DNA of 64,000 nt from the NCBI GenBank assembly GCA_965178125.1, contig OZ237747.1, positions 1,116,001 to 1,180,000 of the forward strand, read 5' to 3'. Numbering within the stretch: the first letter of the stretch is position 1; every line of letters begins with the position of its first letter. Of this stretch, positions 45,301-56,586 are shown in pieces. This stretch comes from Bilabrum cf. latius. Its lineage: Eukaryota; Bigyra: Bicosoecida; Bigyra; Bicosoecida. The notes under the pieces were generated by a model that was not told where the DNA came from, did no database searches, and saw only the letters and a list, made by a program, of their open reading frames with translations. The position numbers were made by a program, and so were the translations under genes.

Positions 45301-47892
45301 TGCGACCCCGGGTCTAGACTGCCCCAAGGGACTCGTCTGCATGGGCGTGCCTGCGTCTGCCAGGCTGCGCCCGCCCGCGCTGCTGCCGAGCTGCACCATC
45401 GTGCCCCCGCCCCCCTGGATCTAGGACTGGTCCGTGGGCTGGGACCGGGCGTACTCGGCAGGGTTCACCAGGAAACGGGCCAGCTCCACCACCGCCTCGC
45501 CCGCCGATTCGAGCCTCCCGCAGGCGTGCAGGGCCAGAAGCGCCACGAAACGAACCCTGTCCACGCCGGAGCGAACCTTCCTCAGCGCCCCCTCGGCCTC
45601 CGCGCGCCTCGCGTCTGCTTCCTGCAGCGCCTGCTGCTTCTCCTGCTGCAGCTGCTGGATCACGTCCTCGGACCGAAGCAGCTCCCCGCCGGGTGTCACC
45701 ACCACGCCGCCCCTCCCCTCCAGTAGGGCAGCCCGTAGCCTGGCAAGCTCCCTCCTGTACCTCTCTATGATGGTGGCCCGCGTGGTGACCTCGTTCACAC
45801 GGGCCGTGTTGACCACCCGCATGGCCCGCTCGGCGAACTGCAGCGAGGACCTCGTCTCGCCCAGGTTGCTCTCCGCTGGGCTCACCGTGACCACCACGGC
45901 CGTCTTGGCGTTGCCTCCCAGCGAGGTGGACAGGAGCCGCGTGAGCTTTGAGTCCCTGTACGGGATGTGCCTCTCTCCGGTGATGAGCTTGTTGATGACC
46001 GTGCCCAGCGTCAGCAGGCTGGTGTTGATCATGCCTCCCTCGCGCCGAGTCACCCCAGTGGCCCCGCTCTTGCTGATCCGCTCAGACCCGGCAAGGTCCA
46101 CCAGGTTGAGGCAGGAGACGCGCACGGCGCGGCCCTTGGACCCGTTGCCGCCCCTGCGCCTCCCCGCGCCTGCGTTCCCGTTGGCAGCCGGCGAAGGGGC
46201 CCCGATCTGCCCGTAACCGTTACCCAACGCCCCACGTGCGGCCGACAGCTGCTCGTCTTCCTCGTCGTCGTCCTCGTCCTCAGCCGCCCCCGACCTGCCC
46301 CCCGCGGCCCTGGATTCAATCACCATGCGGAACAGCGTGTGGCTCCGAGAGGACCGCGCATTCATCGATGTGGATGCCACCGCCCTGTGCCCCTCCCCGA
46401 TCCGCAGGATCTCCAGGATCCGCGTCGGCGTGAGCACCACCTCCTCCGTGAGACCCCGCACGTAGGGCCCCGCCACTGGGTTGTCCACGATCCTCAAGGC
46501 GCCGTTCCTCTCTCTCGCCAGGGGGTTCAGCAGGTCCCTGATCTCCTCGTTGTAGATCTCCAGGTACGACACCCGGATGAGGAATTCAAGCTGCGGCCTC
46601 TCCTGCGCCCACTAGAACACGTCGTGGGCGGCGAGGATCGTCACACCGGGCTCCGACTCCGTCCCGAGGAGCGTGTGCGTCTTCCCGCTGCCCGTCTGGC
46701 CGTAAGCGAACACGGTCGCGTTGAAGCCCTCCATGGCGCTCCGTATGATTGGCACCCCGACCGAGTCGTACACCCGTGAGGTGCGGGTGCCAGGGGCAAA
46801 CACCTGGTCAAAGGTGTGACGACGACGGCCCTCCCTATCCCCCCTCTGGCCGCGCTCCCTGAGAGTCGGCCCGTCGCACCTCCATGCGTCTGGGTCGCCC
46901 CTTGCGACCTCCATGTCGGACAGGGGCCGGACTCTGACGCCCACCACGATGTTGGTGCGCTCGGGCCCGCGCCGAGGGGAGCCAGCCTCCTGCATGGCGC
47001 TGCCTACCTGGCTGGACAGAAACAGCGCCGCGCCACCGCTGGAGTTACCGTGCAGTGCACCCGCAGACGACTGCACCCCACTCTACCCGGCCATGGGGTG
47101 CACGGGCTGATACTGCATGAGCTGTGTCTGTGTCTGTGTCTGTGTCTGCTGGCCGGGGCCTGCCCTCGCGGACCAACCGCGGGCCGCCCCGTGGCTGGCT
47201 GCAGGAGACCACATCACCTGGGGAACTGCCGCCTCGGCTGGTCCGCGTGACGAGTGTGGACGCAAAGCCGCTGTGCTGCCGGCCTCGGGGCTGCCGAGTA
47301 GCTGCCATCCCGGGGTCCCATCCGCTGTCCGTACGCTGGATCTACTGCTAGAAGGGTATTTCGAAGCTGCACCTGCCGCGGGGGGCGACAGGATGGCGCC
47401 CGGAGAGGCAGACACGAAGCCTGCTCGAATGGTGGAGGCCCGCGCTCTTGCGGTGCGCGGTGACGGCGGAATGCTCTCGTTGTGGGCAAGAAGCGCGGTG
47501 CGAGACGCGCCTCTGGATGATGAGCGGCCGGTTTGCACTGGGGGCGGCGGTGCAGCCAATTCGTGCCTCGTTTGTAGGGCAGAGGCAGTTGACGCCGCTT
47601 GCCTACTAGGCGGCATGGACGTCAGTCCGGCCTAATCGGTGCCGATCCCGTGAGAAGGGTCCCATACAGCAGCTAACGCTGCATCATTTGCTTCCAGGTC
47701 TGCTCTCATGTTCGCAAGCTCTCGCTAGACTTCGGGGTGGCGAGCAGCAACGGGTTCTGCCTCCTGGATCCCATGCTTTCGCCTAACCCGCCGGGCACGC
47801 TGGCCTTGGGCATCGCGAGAATGATCAGAGCTCTTCTGCGAGCTTTCAGTTCTCCAGGCATCTCCAGATCGCTGCGGGGCATCCGGATGCAT
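42394..47892 (-). CDS. Kinesin-7 (CENP-E-like) motor with long coiled coil
   Basis: 1832 aa from ATG 47890-47892 to TGA 42394, six in-frame TAGs (47725, 47632, 47083, 46612, 45421, 44032), no intron. About 310 residues of Ser/Pro/Gln-rich extension precede the motor, which starts near TNIVVGVRVRPLSDME. Motor motifs: GQTGSGKTHT (P-loop), NARSSRSHT (switch I), LVDLAGSER (switch II), YRDSKLTRLLSTSLGGNAKT. The TAG at 46612 falls in DVF-Q-WAQERPQLEFLIRV, where kinesin-7 relatives commonly have Gln. A neck and short coiled coil, a low-complexity linker, then about 650 residues of Glu/Arg/Ala coiled coil (44700-42900) and a Gly/Arg/Ser-rich tail follow. Role: plus-end microtubule motor, probably in chromosome or ciliary transport. 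A TATA-like box lies about 50 bp upstream of the chosen ATG; ATG 47614-47616 is an alternative start. Confidence 0.9.
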
Positions 47893-47942
47893 AAGGAATC
47901 ACTTTCAGAGACAGTGGGTCTACGCCACCGTCGTTCGTGAGC

Positions 47943-47949
47943 TATATAT
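47943..47949 (-). promoter_or_regulatory. TATA-like box of the kinesin gene
   Basis: TATATA on the minus strand, about 50 bases upstream of ATG 47892; supports the long N-terminal model. Confidence 0.35.
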
Positions 47950-48313
47950 GCAGCTTTGATCACGAAAATGAAAAAAACTAGTTTTTTATTTAAAAAAACA
48001 AAAGAACGTGGTAAAGATCCTTACGTCAGCCGGTAATGCTCGAAATTTTGGTCTTGAAGATTCTGTGTGCTTGGCGAACCTGCCCAGGCTGCCTTGCGAC
48101 GACATGCACAACAGAACCGAGGTGCGATCAGCACAGCCAAGCAGCTGTAAATTTACCTGGCTGGCAAACAGCGACTATTGTCAAGCTGGCTTGCCCGATC
48201 ATGTCCGCCTGAACCCAACGGCAAGGCTGCGAATCGTGACGAGCTCGCGTGTGCTGCACGAATTTGGACTTGAACCAACCTACCGCACCGGATTCCAAAC
48301 AAGAGCGCATCGC
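47950..48313. other. AT-rich intergenic spacer with a 16-bp perfect palindrome
   Basis: AAAAAACTAGTTTTTT at 47972-47987 is its own reverse complement and is followed by ATTTAAAAAAAC. It lies between the 3' end of the methyltransferase gene and the kinesin promoter, so it may be a terminator/poly(A) or nucleosome-depleted element. No gene. Confidence 0.5.
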
Positions 48314-49819
48314 TTATAGCGTGTTTACCAGTTTTAGACGAGGGCCATCGGTCCCAACGCTCTCGCTTCCTTCAATGACCCTTCCGCCAGCCCCAGACCC
48401 AGCACTACCCCCATCACTACCCCCATCACCAGCGCCAGCGCCAGCGCCCTTCCTCTCCTGAGCCAGCAGCGCAGCACCCTCCTCCTTGGACAGACACTTG
48501 CTCCTCAGGCCCCAGCTCCCATCGATCACAGCCTGGGCAAGGCACTGGGCCAGCCGCGGGGCCCGGCTGGAGGGGTGCATGGGCACCGGGCCCATGCCCC
48601 AGGGGCCCGCTTCATCCATTCCATACGGAGGCGGGGCTGTGCTAGGGGCTGTACTAGGGGCTGTGCTGGGGGCTGTGCTGGGGGCTGTACTGGGGACATC
48701 GCTGCTGCCAGTGCCAGCATTGGCCAATGAGGCTGAACCCCCTGCAACACCTGACGTGCCATCCTCGGCCCCGCCTGCTGGCTCCACGGGTGGATCCACG
48801 GGGAGATCCATAGATGGTTTCCAGGCGATGAATACGTGACAGCCGCGCATCACACCACTGGGCTATGCCTCGATGAGATCTGCAGCTGGCGATTTGCCTA
48901 CCGGCGCGCACATGCTAGGGCTAGCAGGTTCCTGCGCGCCTCCAGTATCATCATGTGCGGCAGAATCTGGTTCCTTGGACGCAGATGGAGGAGCAGGTAG
49001 TTTGCTCCAGCCCGCCACGGGCAAGAATTCCAGCCGGGCGCTCCAGCAGAACAGGTTCTGCTCGAGGAGGCGGTCTTCGAGCTCCAAGGCACCCCCGCGG
49101 CACGGATCTACTATCAGAGCCGTTCCAGAGGGACCCAAGCTTGCGCTGATAGACCTTGCAAGGGGTTTCGCAAATGACGTGAGGTAGAGGATGTCTGTGC
49201 CAAGCACAAGGTCGAAGCCACTGGAGGATTCTTCAGTTCTCGTGTAACTGGACCCAGCGCCCGGTGAAACAATGTCAGGCCCTGCACTACTCTTTGGCAG
49301 TGCTATACTAGCAGTGAAGCGTAACATGGACTCCACATCTTCGTTCTTTGATATATTTGCCTTCAAAGCGGTCAGGTCGCCTGACGCTCGAACTCCAGCC
49401 AGAGGCGAAGCAAACTCCTCATCTGTAAGACGGGTAGGTATTCCTAGCTTGGATGCATTACGAGACAACAATGTTGTGGCGTCGTCTGCAATGTCTGTTG
49501 CAACGACGTGCGCCCCACATCGGGCAGCTACTAGTGAAGGGAGGCCCAGACCGCACCCGTATTCCGCAACCTACTTTCCTTTCAGTTCCGTTGAAATTGA
49601 CAATAGCAACTAAGACGTCGGAAAACAGCTTGCCCATGTGAATGCCCACAGGTCACACTGATCTGATCTTCGCGTGCTTTCAGAGCGAGGCTTTTCGATC
49701 GTGTCCACTGTCAACCGTAGCTGTCTATGCTATGTTTCTGGCGCACATAGCGACTCAATGCATGTATGCTTTGCTTCCAATGGTGGCAGTGACGGTAGAC
49801 TTTCATTCTTTGCGGCCAT
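48314..49819 (-). CDS. Family-16 SAM-dependent methyltransferase
   Basis: 501 aa, ATG 49817-49819 to TAA 48314, four in-frame TAGs (about 49736, 49616, 49571 and at 48863). The Rossmann core is recognisable: LKGK-Q-VAEYGCGLGLPSLVAA (motif I), GAHVVATDIADD, then DLVLGTDILYLTS (motif with Asp-x-x-Tyr), and ALIVDPCRGG. This resembles lysine or N-terminal protein methyltransferases (METTL21, EFM7/NNT1 type), preceded by a Trp-containing N-terminus (LWAFTW) as in that family. The last strand lies beyond a TAG: CHVFIAWKP. A long Ala/Pro/Ser/Thr low-complexity insert and a Gly-rich C-terminus follow. Target protein unknown. It starts only about 80 bp after the TGA of the upstream gene and in the same frame, so loss of that TGA would fuse them. 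Confidence 0.75.
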
Positions 49820-49900
49820 ATCAAGATGGGACCTCAGTTGCAGTTGGCCTCCGCAGGCTCCGCAGATCAAAAGGATACCTGCGCGGCGCCAGCTCCGGCA

Positions 49901-52900
49901 TCAAGACGATGCATCGGGCCTCGCGGATCCGTCCTCCTTTTGCGCGGATTCTATCCATCGCGCACCGATCCACCCAGGCCTACCTGGGACAGCGCTGTGC
50001 CAGTAATCCGCCCCGGCAGCGGCAGCGTACTCGAACCGCTTCTACCAGGTCCCCGCGTGCTCCTGGTCCTCGCGTTGGCGGGCCAAAGCTCCATCTCCTG
50101 CCTGCCCATTGCCACCACCGCCCTCACCCCCCGCCTCACATGGCGCCTCCACGCTCCTGTCCTCCTTTCGCATCGCAGCCAGCTCGCTCAAACCAACTTC
50201 CCGCATCGCCTACTTCTCCCTGCGAGCGCGCTCTGCAGCCGCACTCATCACACCGCGCTGGGCCTCATCGGCCGCCTCGCGCTGCCTCCTCACCATGAGG
50301 GCACTCAGCTGACCCGCGTCCGGCCACCGGCCCCTGTCCACGGCCTCTTGCATCAGGGCGAGGTGCGCCGCGCGGTCGGGATACGCGTGCTGGCAGGCAT
50401 CCACCGCGCGCAGGCGGGCCAGCGCGCGGGCGGGGAGGCCCCTCGGATCCGATGGCAGGGGAGCTCGGGCTGCTGTGGCTGCGGGAGCTGGCGAGCCGTC
50501 GGAGCCCGCCCCGCTGGCAGCTGGCACTACACCACCGTGCGATGCAGCCTGCTTCAGCCACTCCGTGGCCAAAGTCACGCTGACAACCGGACACACGGCC
50601 TGCTCGGAGCGGTACAACCAGAGCCCTCGACGGGTGCATTGCACTGTCGTGCTGTCCGATAGACTGCCGTCAGCACCACTGGACTCCTGCGGTGCACGGC
50701 CCACCACTACCTCCACGGCAACGGAGCCGCCCTCGCTCTCGATGGCCTTGAGGGGGTCCTCCTGCGCAGCCGATGCGTCACTGGGCTTGACTCCGCTATT
50801 GCCTCCCTCTTGGCTGTGTTCTTCTGCTTTGCCACGATTTGCGCTGGACACCGGCTTGCCCTCAGCTGCATCCGCGGAACCGGCCGCAGAACCATCGCCA
50901 ACACCCGCACTACCGCCCTCCCCCTTGGTTTGCGAACCAGCAGAGGCCTATGCACCAGCGGTCCCTTCTCCACCCTCCTGGTCCTACTCCCCTGCAACGG
51001 GCAGCACCCGCCCCACTGCATCCGGTGGCAGCGACCAAGCGCTCTCACCGGTGCCCTCATGCTGGTACCATACTGCACCGCTCGTGGCGTCGTACAGCTC
51101 CACCCACACGTCACCTGCCGCCTCTCCACCCCCACCCACGCCTTCAAAGCGACGCAGCGCCACGGCACGAGCTGCCATGTCCGTTGAGTACGACTGCTGG
51201 AACCAATCACCACCCGCCTCCTAACCCTGACCCTGGCCCTGACCCTGACCCTGGCCCTGCCATGCTCCATCCCCCTGAGCCTCGCCGGCAGCACCCTCTA
51301 CTTCAAATCCGCTGCCTGCAGGTGGCATCCACCTGTACTCTCCGCTCTGCTCGTGCCAGTAGTAGTACGCGCCCGCATCATCGCTCCAACCACGCCACCA
51401 CCCGCTCCCAGGCGCCCCTGGCTGCAGCGCGAATTCATAGCCAGTCACGCTGCCAAGGTCCTGCGGTATGCCCGCGTACGATTGAGCCTACGACTGGGCA
51501 TGAGACTGGTCGTTGGGCTGCTCATGCTCAGCAGCAGCGATAGCCTCGGCTTTAGCACCAGATGCGCTGTTCGATACGTCGGGCTTGCCTTCGTCCTCAC
51601 TCTCGTCACCACCGTCCTTGTCGTTGTTGCCCCGCTCCTGCTTGCCGCTTTCCTCACGCTCCTGCCTCTCTCTCTCCGCCTTGTCTCGCTTCCGCTTCGC
51701 GCACTGCTCGATCCAGGCCAGCCGATCCGCCTCCTGGTGCTCCACGATGCCTCGGGGCAGCCAGCCTCCCCACACGCGGTACTCGAGCGGAACCGTCCAT
51801 TTGCTGGCCTGCGTGACCGGGTTGTAAAAGTACCACGCGGTTGGGTCATCCTCGGCTCCAGACCCAACGGCGGCGCCAGGCACCTGCACGCACACCCACG
51901 GGTTGCCCCCGCGCGCCACAGCTGCCCGTACCACGGTCCCGCGCCAGCCCGCCTGCAGCGCCGCCGCTGCCGCCGCCCGTCTCGTTCTCCACCGCTTCCA
52001 CCGCAGGCGCCTCTGTTCCTTGGCCCAGCCCAGCGTGCGCCCCTGCAGCGGGGCCACTTCCCGCTGCGCCGCCCGCAGCCTCCTGCTGGCCTCGTTGGAC
52101 TGCTCCTGGATCCCGTCCAGCTTGAGCCGCAGGACGCGCCGCTTCCCCTCCATCCCTTTCAGTGACTGCACGAGGCGCTCCCTGAGCCAGGGCACGGGAT
52201 ACCTCTGCGAGGAGCCAGAGATCTTGTCGCTGTCCACTTCCTGGGCCCTCACGGATGACAGCGCCTCGAGCTCGGCCTCCCACTCCTTCTCCTTCTCTTC
52301 CAGCTGGCCCAGCTCCTCCTCTGCTTCTGCTTTCTCCTTCTGCAGCTTCTCCAGCTTTGCGCCCAGCACCTCCACCACGGCCTTCATGGCTGCCTCGCCC
52401 TCCAGCTGCATGGGCGCATCATCCCCGGCCTCCCTGCGCGCCTTGGCCTGCCGGATCGCCTCCTGTTCCGCCTCCAGGTCGCGCTTGTGCTGCGCGAGGG
52501 CGGCCGCCTCATCGGCGCCCAGCACGCCCCTCCACACCTTCTGCATGCCGATGGCCGCCGCGTGCTTGCGCTGCTACAGGTCGCGGGCGGCCTGCAGCAC
52601 TGCCACGAAGCCACGGGCCTGGTACACCCGCCACCGGGTCTGGATCCGCATGGCAGCGTCTTCTTCCACCATCAAAAGGTGCGCCCAGGCCCGTCTCACT
52701 GCAACCTGCTGCCTCCCCAGCGCGCCCCGCCACGTCCTCTGGATGTCCGTGGCGGCCTTCTTGCGCCTCAGTCGGTACTTTTCGTCCCACAGCCTGGCAG
52801 CGATCCCACGGGCCACCATGCACCGCCAGCAGCACTAGATCCGAACGGCGGCCGCCCTCCGCCTGGCCGCCTCCTCCCTTGCCAGCCGAAGCGCGTGCAT

Positions 52901-55900
52901 GATGCCCCGGGCCTGCCTTCTTTGCCAGGCCCACTGCAGCCGCTGGGCCGCACGGTGCTCGGCGATCTTTCGGGCCGCAGCTCTGGACGCCTCGTCCCGC
53001 AGCAGGTGCATCCTCCAGCGCGCGAGACACGCCCTGAGTCCCGCCTGCAGCACCCGCGCCGCGACGTCCCTCCTTTGCTCCTCTCGGAGTGCCGCAGCGG
53101 CCGCCTCGGCCTTGCGTCGCTGCATACCGTCGGCCACCTTGCGGCCCTCGTGCCCCCGCCACAGCTTCTGCAGCTTGAGCGCCGCCCTGTTCTGGCGCCT
53201 CAGCTCCCTTGCCTCTCTTCTCCGGGCCTTCTCCTCCCAGGCTGCCTTCTGCTCTATCCACGCACGCTGGATCCGCAGGGCGCTCGAGTTCAGGAGCAGG
53301 CGCCTGCGGATGCGCGAGACACGGCCCCTGGCCAGCGCCCCCCTGTGCCTGCTCTGCAGCCGGAGGACGGCCCACCGCCCGGCCTTTTCGGACCGCAGCC
53401 GGTGGGCCAGGGCCTGTGCCATCTTCATCCTCCACCAGTTCTGGACCCTCATGGCCCTGAAGTGCTGCTGCTTGCGCTCCTCCCACAGGTACTGCCTGTG
53501 CTTCTCGTCCGCCAGCGGCTCGAGGCCGTACCACTGCCGCCCCAGCCGAGCGAACGGGTGGTCCTCGGCCAGGTCTGCCAGGAAGTGACGCTGCACGAGC
53601 TTGCACCTGTCCAGCACGAGAGAGGTCAGCTGCGAGTAGGCCAGCACGAGCGAGCGGACCCCGCGCGGCTCCAACCGCGGGCTGCCGCTGAGGTCGAGGA
53701 GGCGGAGCCTGCCGAGAGCACCCGGCTTAAGTGAGGGCTTGGGCCGGTGCTGGGGAGCTGGAGAGCCCGTCTCGCCAGCCCCCGCATCCTCGTCCTCCTC
53801 GTCGTCGGAGAAACCATCATCCCAGCCCGCCCGCTCCGTTCTCTCGTCCCGTCGCGCGGCCGCCTCCACGATGGCCGCCCCTCGCACGGCCTCGTCGTCC
53901 TGTGCCCACCACTCCCCCGCCGCGGCCCGCTCGTCCCGCAGCAGCGACTCCCTGAGGGCGGCGGCCCGGCGCAGCGCGCCCCGCTCCGATGCCCCCATGG
54001 TGCGGCGGGTGGCCTGGGCGACGTCGGCGCCTTCCAACGTCGCGATGAGCAGCTCCGATCGAGCGATGATGCCTCGCGCGGCGTCGCCGGCGGGCGCCTC
54101 GTCCTCACCCTCAGCCCCTGCTGCGCCTCGCCTCGCCCGCTGCCTGCGCTTCCTGGCCCGCTTGGCCCGCTTCAGGGAAAGCACCCCGAGACCTGGGCGA
54201 GCGAGTTCCATGGCCAGCTCGGTGGAGACTGCGTCGGGCAGCCGCCCCAGCCTCAGTTCGCGAAGGTTCGCCACGGCTGCCTCTGCCTCCGGCCTCGCAA
54301 ACCATGCGAGCCCAGACGCCTTGAGCCCCAGGCAGCCGCTGAGGTCCAGTCTCACGAGCGACCCGCACTCTGTGGCCAGCCGCCTAGGAGCCGTGGATCC
54401 AGAAACCCTCGCGCAGTCGGATAGATCGAGCCTCTCGAGGCAATCGGACAGCAGGTCCACAACAGCCGACACGGTGCCCTCGGTCAGCTGCTTGCACGAC
54501 GGCAGCAGGAGCTCGTTGATCCGCCTGCACCCGTGAGCTAGGTCACGCACCCCTGCATCTGTCACAAAGGAGCAGCCACGCATGGACAGCCGCCTCAGCC
54601 CCGGGTTGTATGAGGCCAGGCCCCTGAGGACCTTGTCGGACACGTTCGGCGTCATGTCCAGCTCAACGTCCTCCAGCTTCCTGCAGCACTTGACCACCTC
54701 GCACACGCCCTCGTCCATCACCTTCTTGAGCCGGTTCAGCCGGAGTGTCCTGAGCTCCCAGAGTCCCCCTGCGATGCATCGCATGCCCTTGTCCTCCACC
54801 TGCCTGCACTCGCTGAGGTCGAGCACCTGCAGCTCGCGGCACCGCAGCCCGACCGCTCGCAGGCCGACGTGGGTGATCTCAGGAAGCCCGATGACTTCAA
54901 GTCTCCGCAGACCGGTGCACGCACGGGCGATGGCCCACAGACCCGCGTCCGTCACGGGCTTGCACCCGGGCGCGCCAAGCTTAAGCCCGGTCAGCGCGGG
55001 GGCCACCTCGGCGATCTCTTGGAGGGCGACGTCGGTCACCAGCGCGCCCGTTTCCGCGGATTGCTCCGCCAGGTCTATCTCGGACCGGAGGGACTGCAGG
55101 TCATCCGACAGGAATCCCCGCAGCAGAGTGGGCAGCCCGCTCTTGCGCTGCGACACCGCCCCCGGGGGTGCGCTGCTAGCGGATCCCCTGCCGGGCCCGC
55201 CCGCCATCGCCTCTGCCTCGAGCGAGCCGGGCAGAGGTGGCTCCCGCAAGGCCCGCAGGTCTCCCGTGCGGCCCAGACCCTGCGACTGTGGCGTTCCTGG
55301 TGCATCGGCAGAGGCGGCTCTCCTCCCCGGCGCGAGCAGCAGTGGCAAGGGCACGTCCTGTGCCCAATCCGGCACCGGTGGCTCGGCCGCCGCCGCCACT
55401 CGGTCTCGCACGCTGGACGGCAGCCGTGACGTGGCTGCGAGTCGCTTGGCGGAAGATGCCGCGGCTGCTTGGGCCGGGTCCGATGCCTTGCTGGGGTCGG
55501 CGGCCCTGTCCCTCTGCAAGATGACCGCGCGCGCTGTGCGCCTGACTTCTGCACCGGCGAGTCGCTGGGTGCGCACCACGCCCGAGCGGTCTGCGAGGGG
55601 CACGCCAGCGCCCGTCAGGTCTGGCGCATCAAGAGGGTCAAGCTGTGCCAGTGGGTGTGTCTCCGGGATCCCCAGCCTTGCTGCCCTGCGACGGACTGCG
55701 GGGTCCGCTGGCGGAGACACGCCGGGCGGGACATACCGCGTAGTGGACGTTCTTGATGCCGCGTGCTTTGCTTTCTTGCGCCTGCTCCGGCCCTTGGATC
55801 CAACCTGCCGCTCCACGGCTGCCATGATCTCCGTGGCACCAGAGGCAGCCAACGCGGCGGCGGCATGGCCACCGAGTGCCTTTCCGGCGGGCGTAAGGGT

Positions 55901-56377
55901 GTGGAGCAAAGAGCCACCAGGCGCGGCCTTAAGTCGCGCTTCTGTTAATGCATGCAAAACGGCCGAATCGGTCCCAAGCCCAAGGCCACCGCCTGGCGGG
56001 GACCCAGCCGCGCGGCTAGCAGCTTCATGTGAAGACTCCCACGCCTGCGCCTGCCCACTGCGCTCCATGGCGAATGCCTCTCTGCCAGCTGTCATGTCTA
56101 ATTGACGTTTCGAATGATGGCTCGGAGCTTGTCCACGCTGAGACCGCATAGATGCCGCTGGCCGGCCATCAGAATCGCGTTGCATGTGAGACGGGAGCTG
56201 TGGGAGCGAAACAGCCCCCATCTGCCGCATGCTGGAGTTCAGAAGCCCATATGCATGCGTTTCTTTGGTTTCTTCGAGGGCGTTGGAACCCGCGTGCCCC
56301 GCCACGCCCCTAGACTTGAACTGCACGGACGATCCGTTGAACGAGCTGCTTCGGTCCCTTTTCGATGATTTGCGCAT
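49901..56377 (-). CDS. Giant LRR-IQ-WW protein
   Basis: 2158 aa, ATG 56375-56377 (in-frame TGA just upstream) to TGA 49901-49903, eight in-frame TAGs (52835, 52574, 51488, 51221, 50984, 50948, 50210, 50042), no intron. Order: disordered N-terminus; cysteine-containing LRRs of the AMN1/F-box type at about aa 460-750 (LQVLDLSECRQVEDKGM; LRRLSMRGCSFVTDAGV); a further LRR near aa 890; a long series of IQ calmodulin-binding motifs at about aa 970-1290 (ALRIQRAW, ALKLQKLWRG, DIQRTWRG); coiled coil (about 1300-1480); three WW domains near aa 1510, 1660 and 1750 (AWYFYNPVTQASKW; YYYWHEQSGEYRW; VWYQHEGTGESAW). The TAG at 52835 is the Gln of an IQ motif (RI-Q-CCWRCMVARG). It is probably a calmodulin-regulated scaffold, perhaps cytoskeletal or ciliary given its neighbours; the exact role is unknown. 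Confidence 0.85.
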
Positions 56378-56586
56378 CAAATTCTTAGGAGGTCACTAAC
56401 AGTGCAACAGTAATTGTGCACTCTAAAGATACAAGCAACAAGTATTGAAAAAGTCACTTCGGACGCTCGAAAAGTGGGATATGGTGTGTCCGCTGATGTG
56501 ACGATTTGGTTGCTGGGCAGGGCCCCGGGTTTAGTGAGCACGACAACGCCACAATGCGACCAAGGGGCTGGCGCGTACCCGTAGCA

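Noticed and set aside
42705-45424. Long plus-strand ORFs opposite the kinesin coiled coil (Pro/Leu/Ala-rich)
   Set aside because: Antisense shadows of GC-rich coiled-coil coding sequence without their own domains.
48240-48320. tRNA-like stretch (minus strand GGTTCAAGTCC with GGTAAAC upstream)
   Set aside because: The T-arm has a mismatch and no matching acceptor 5' strand or anticodon arm could be folded.
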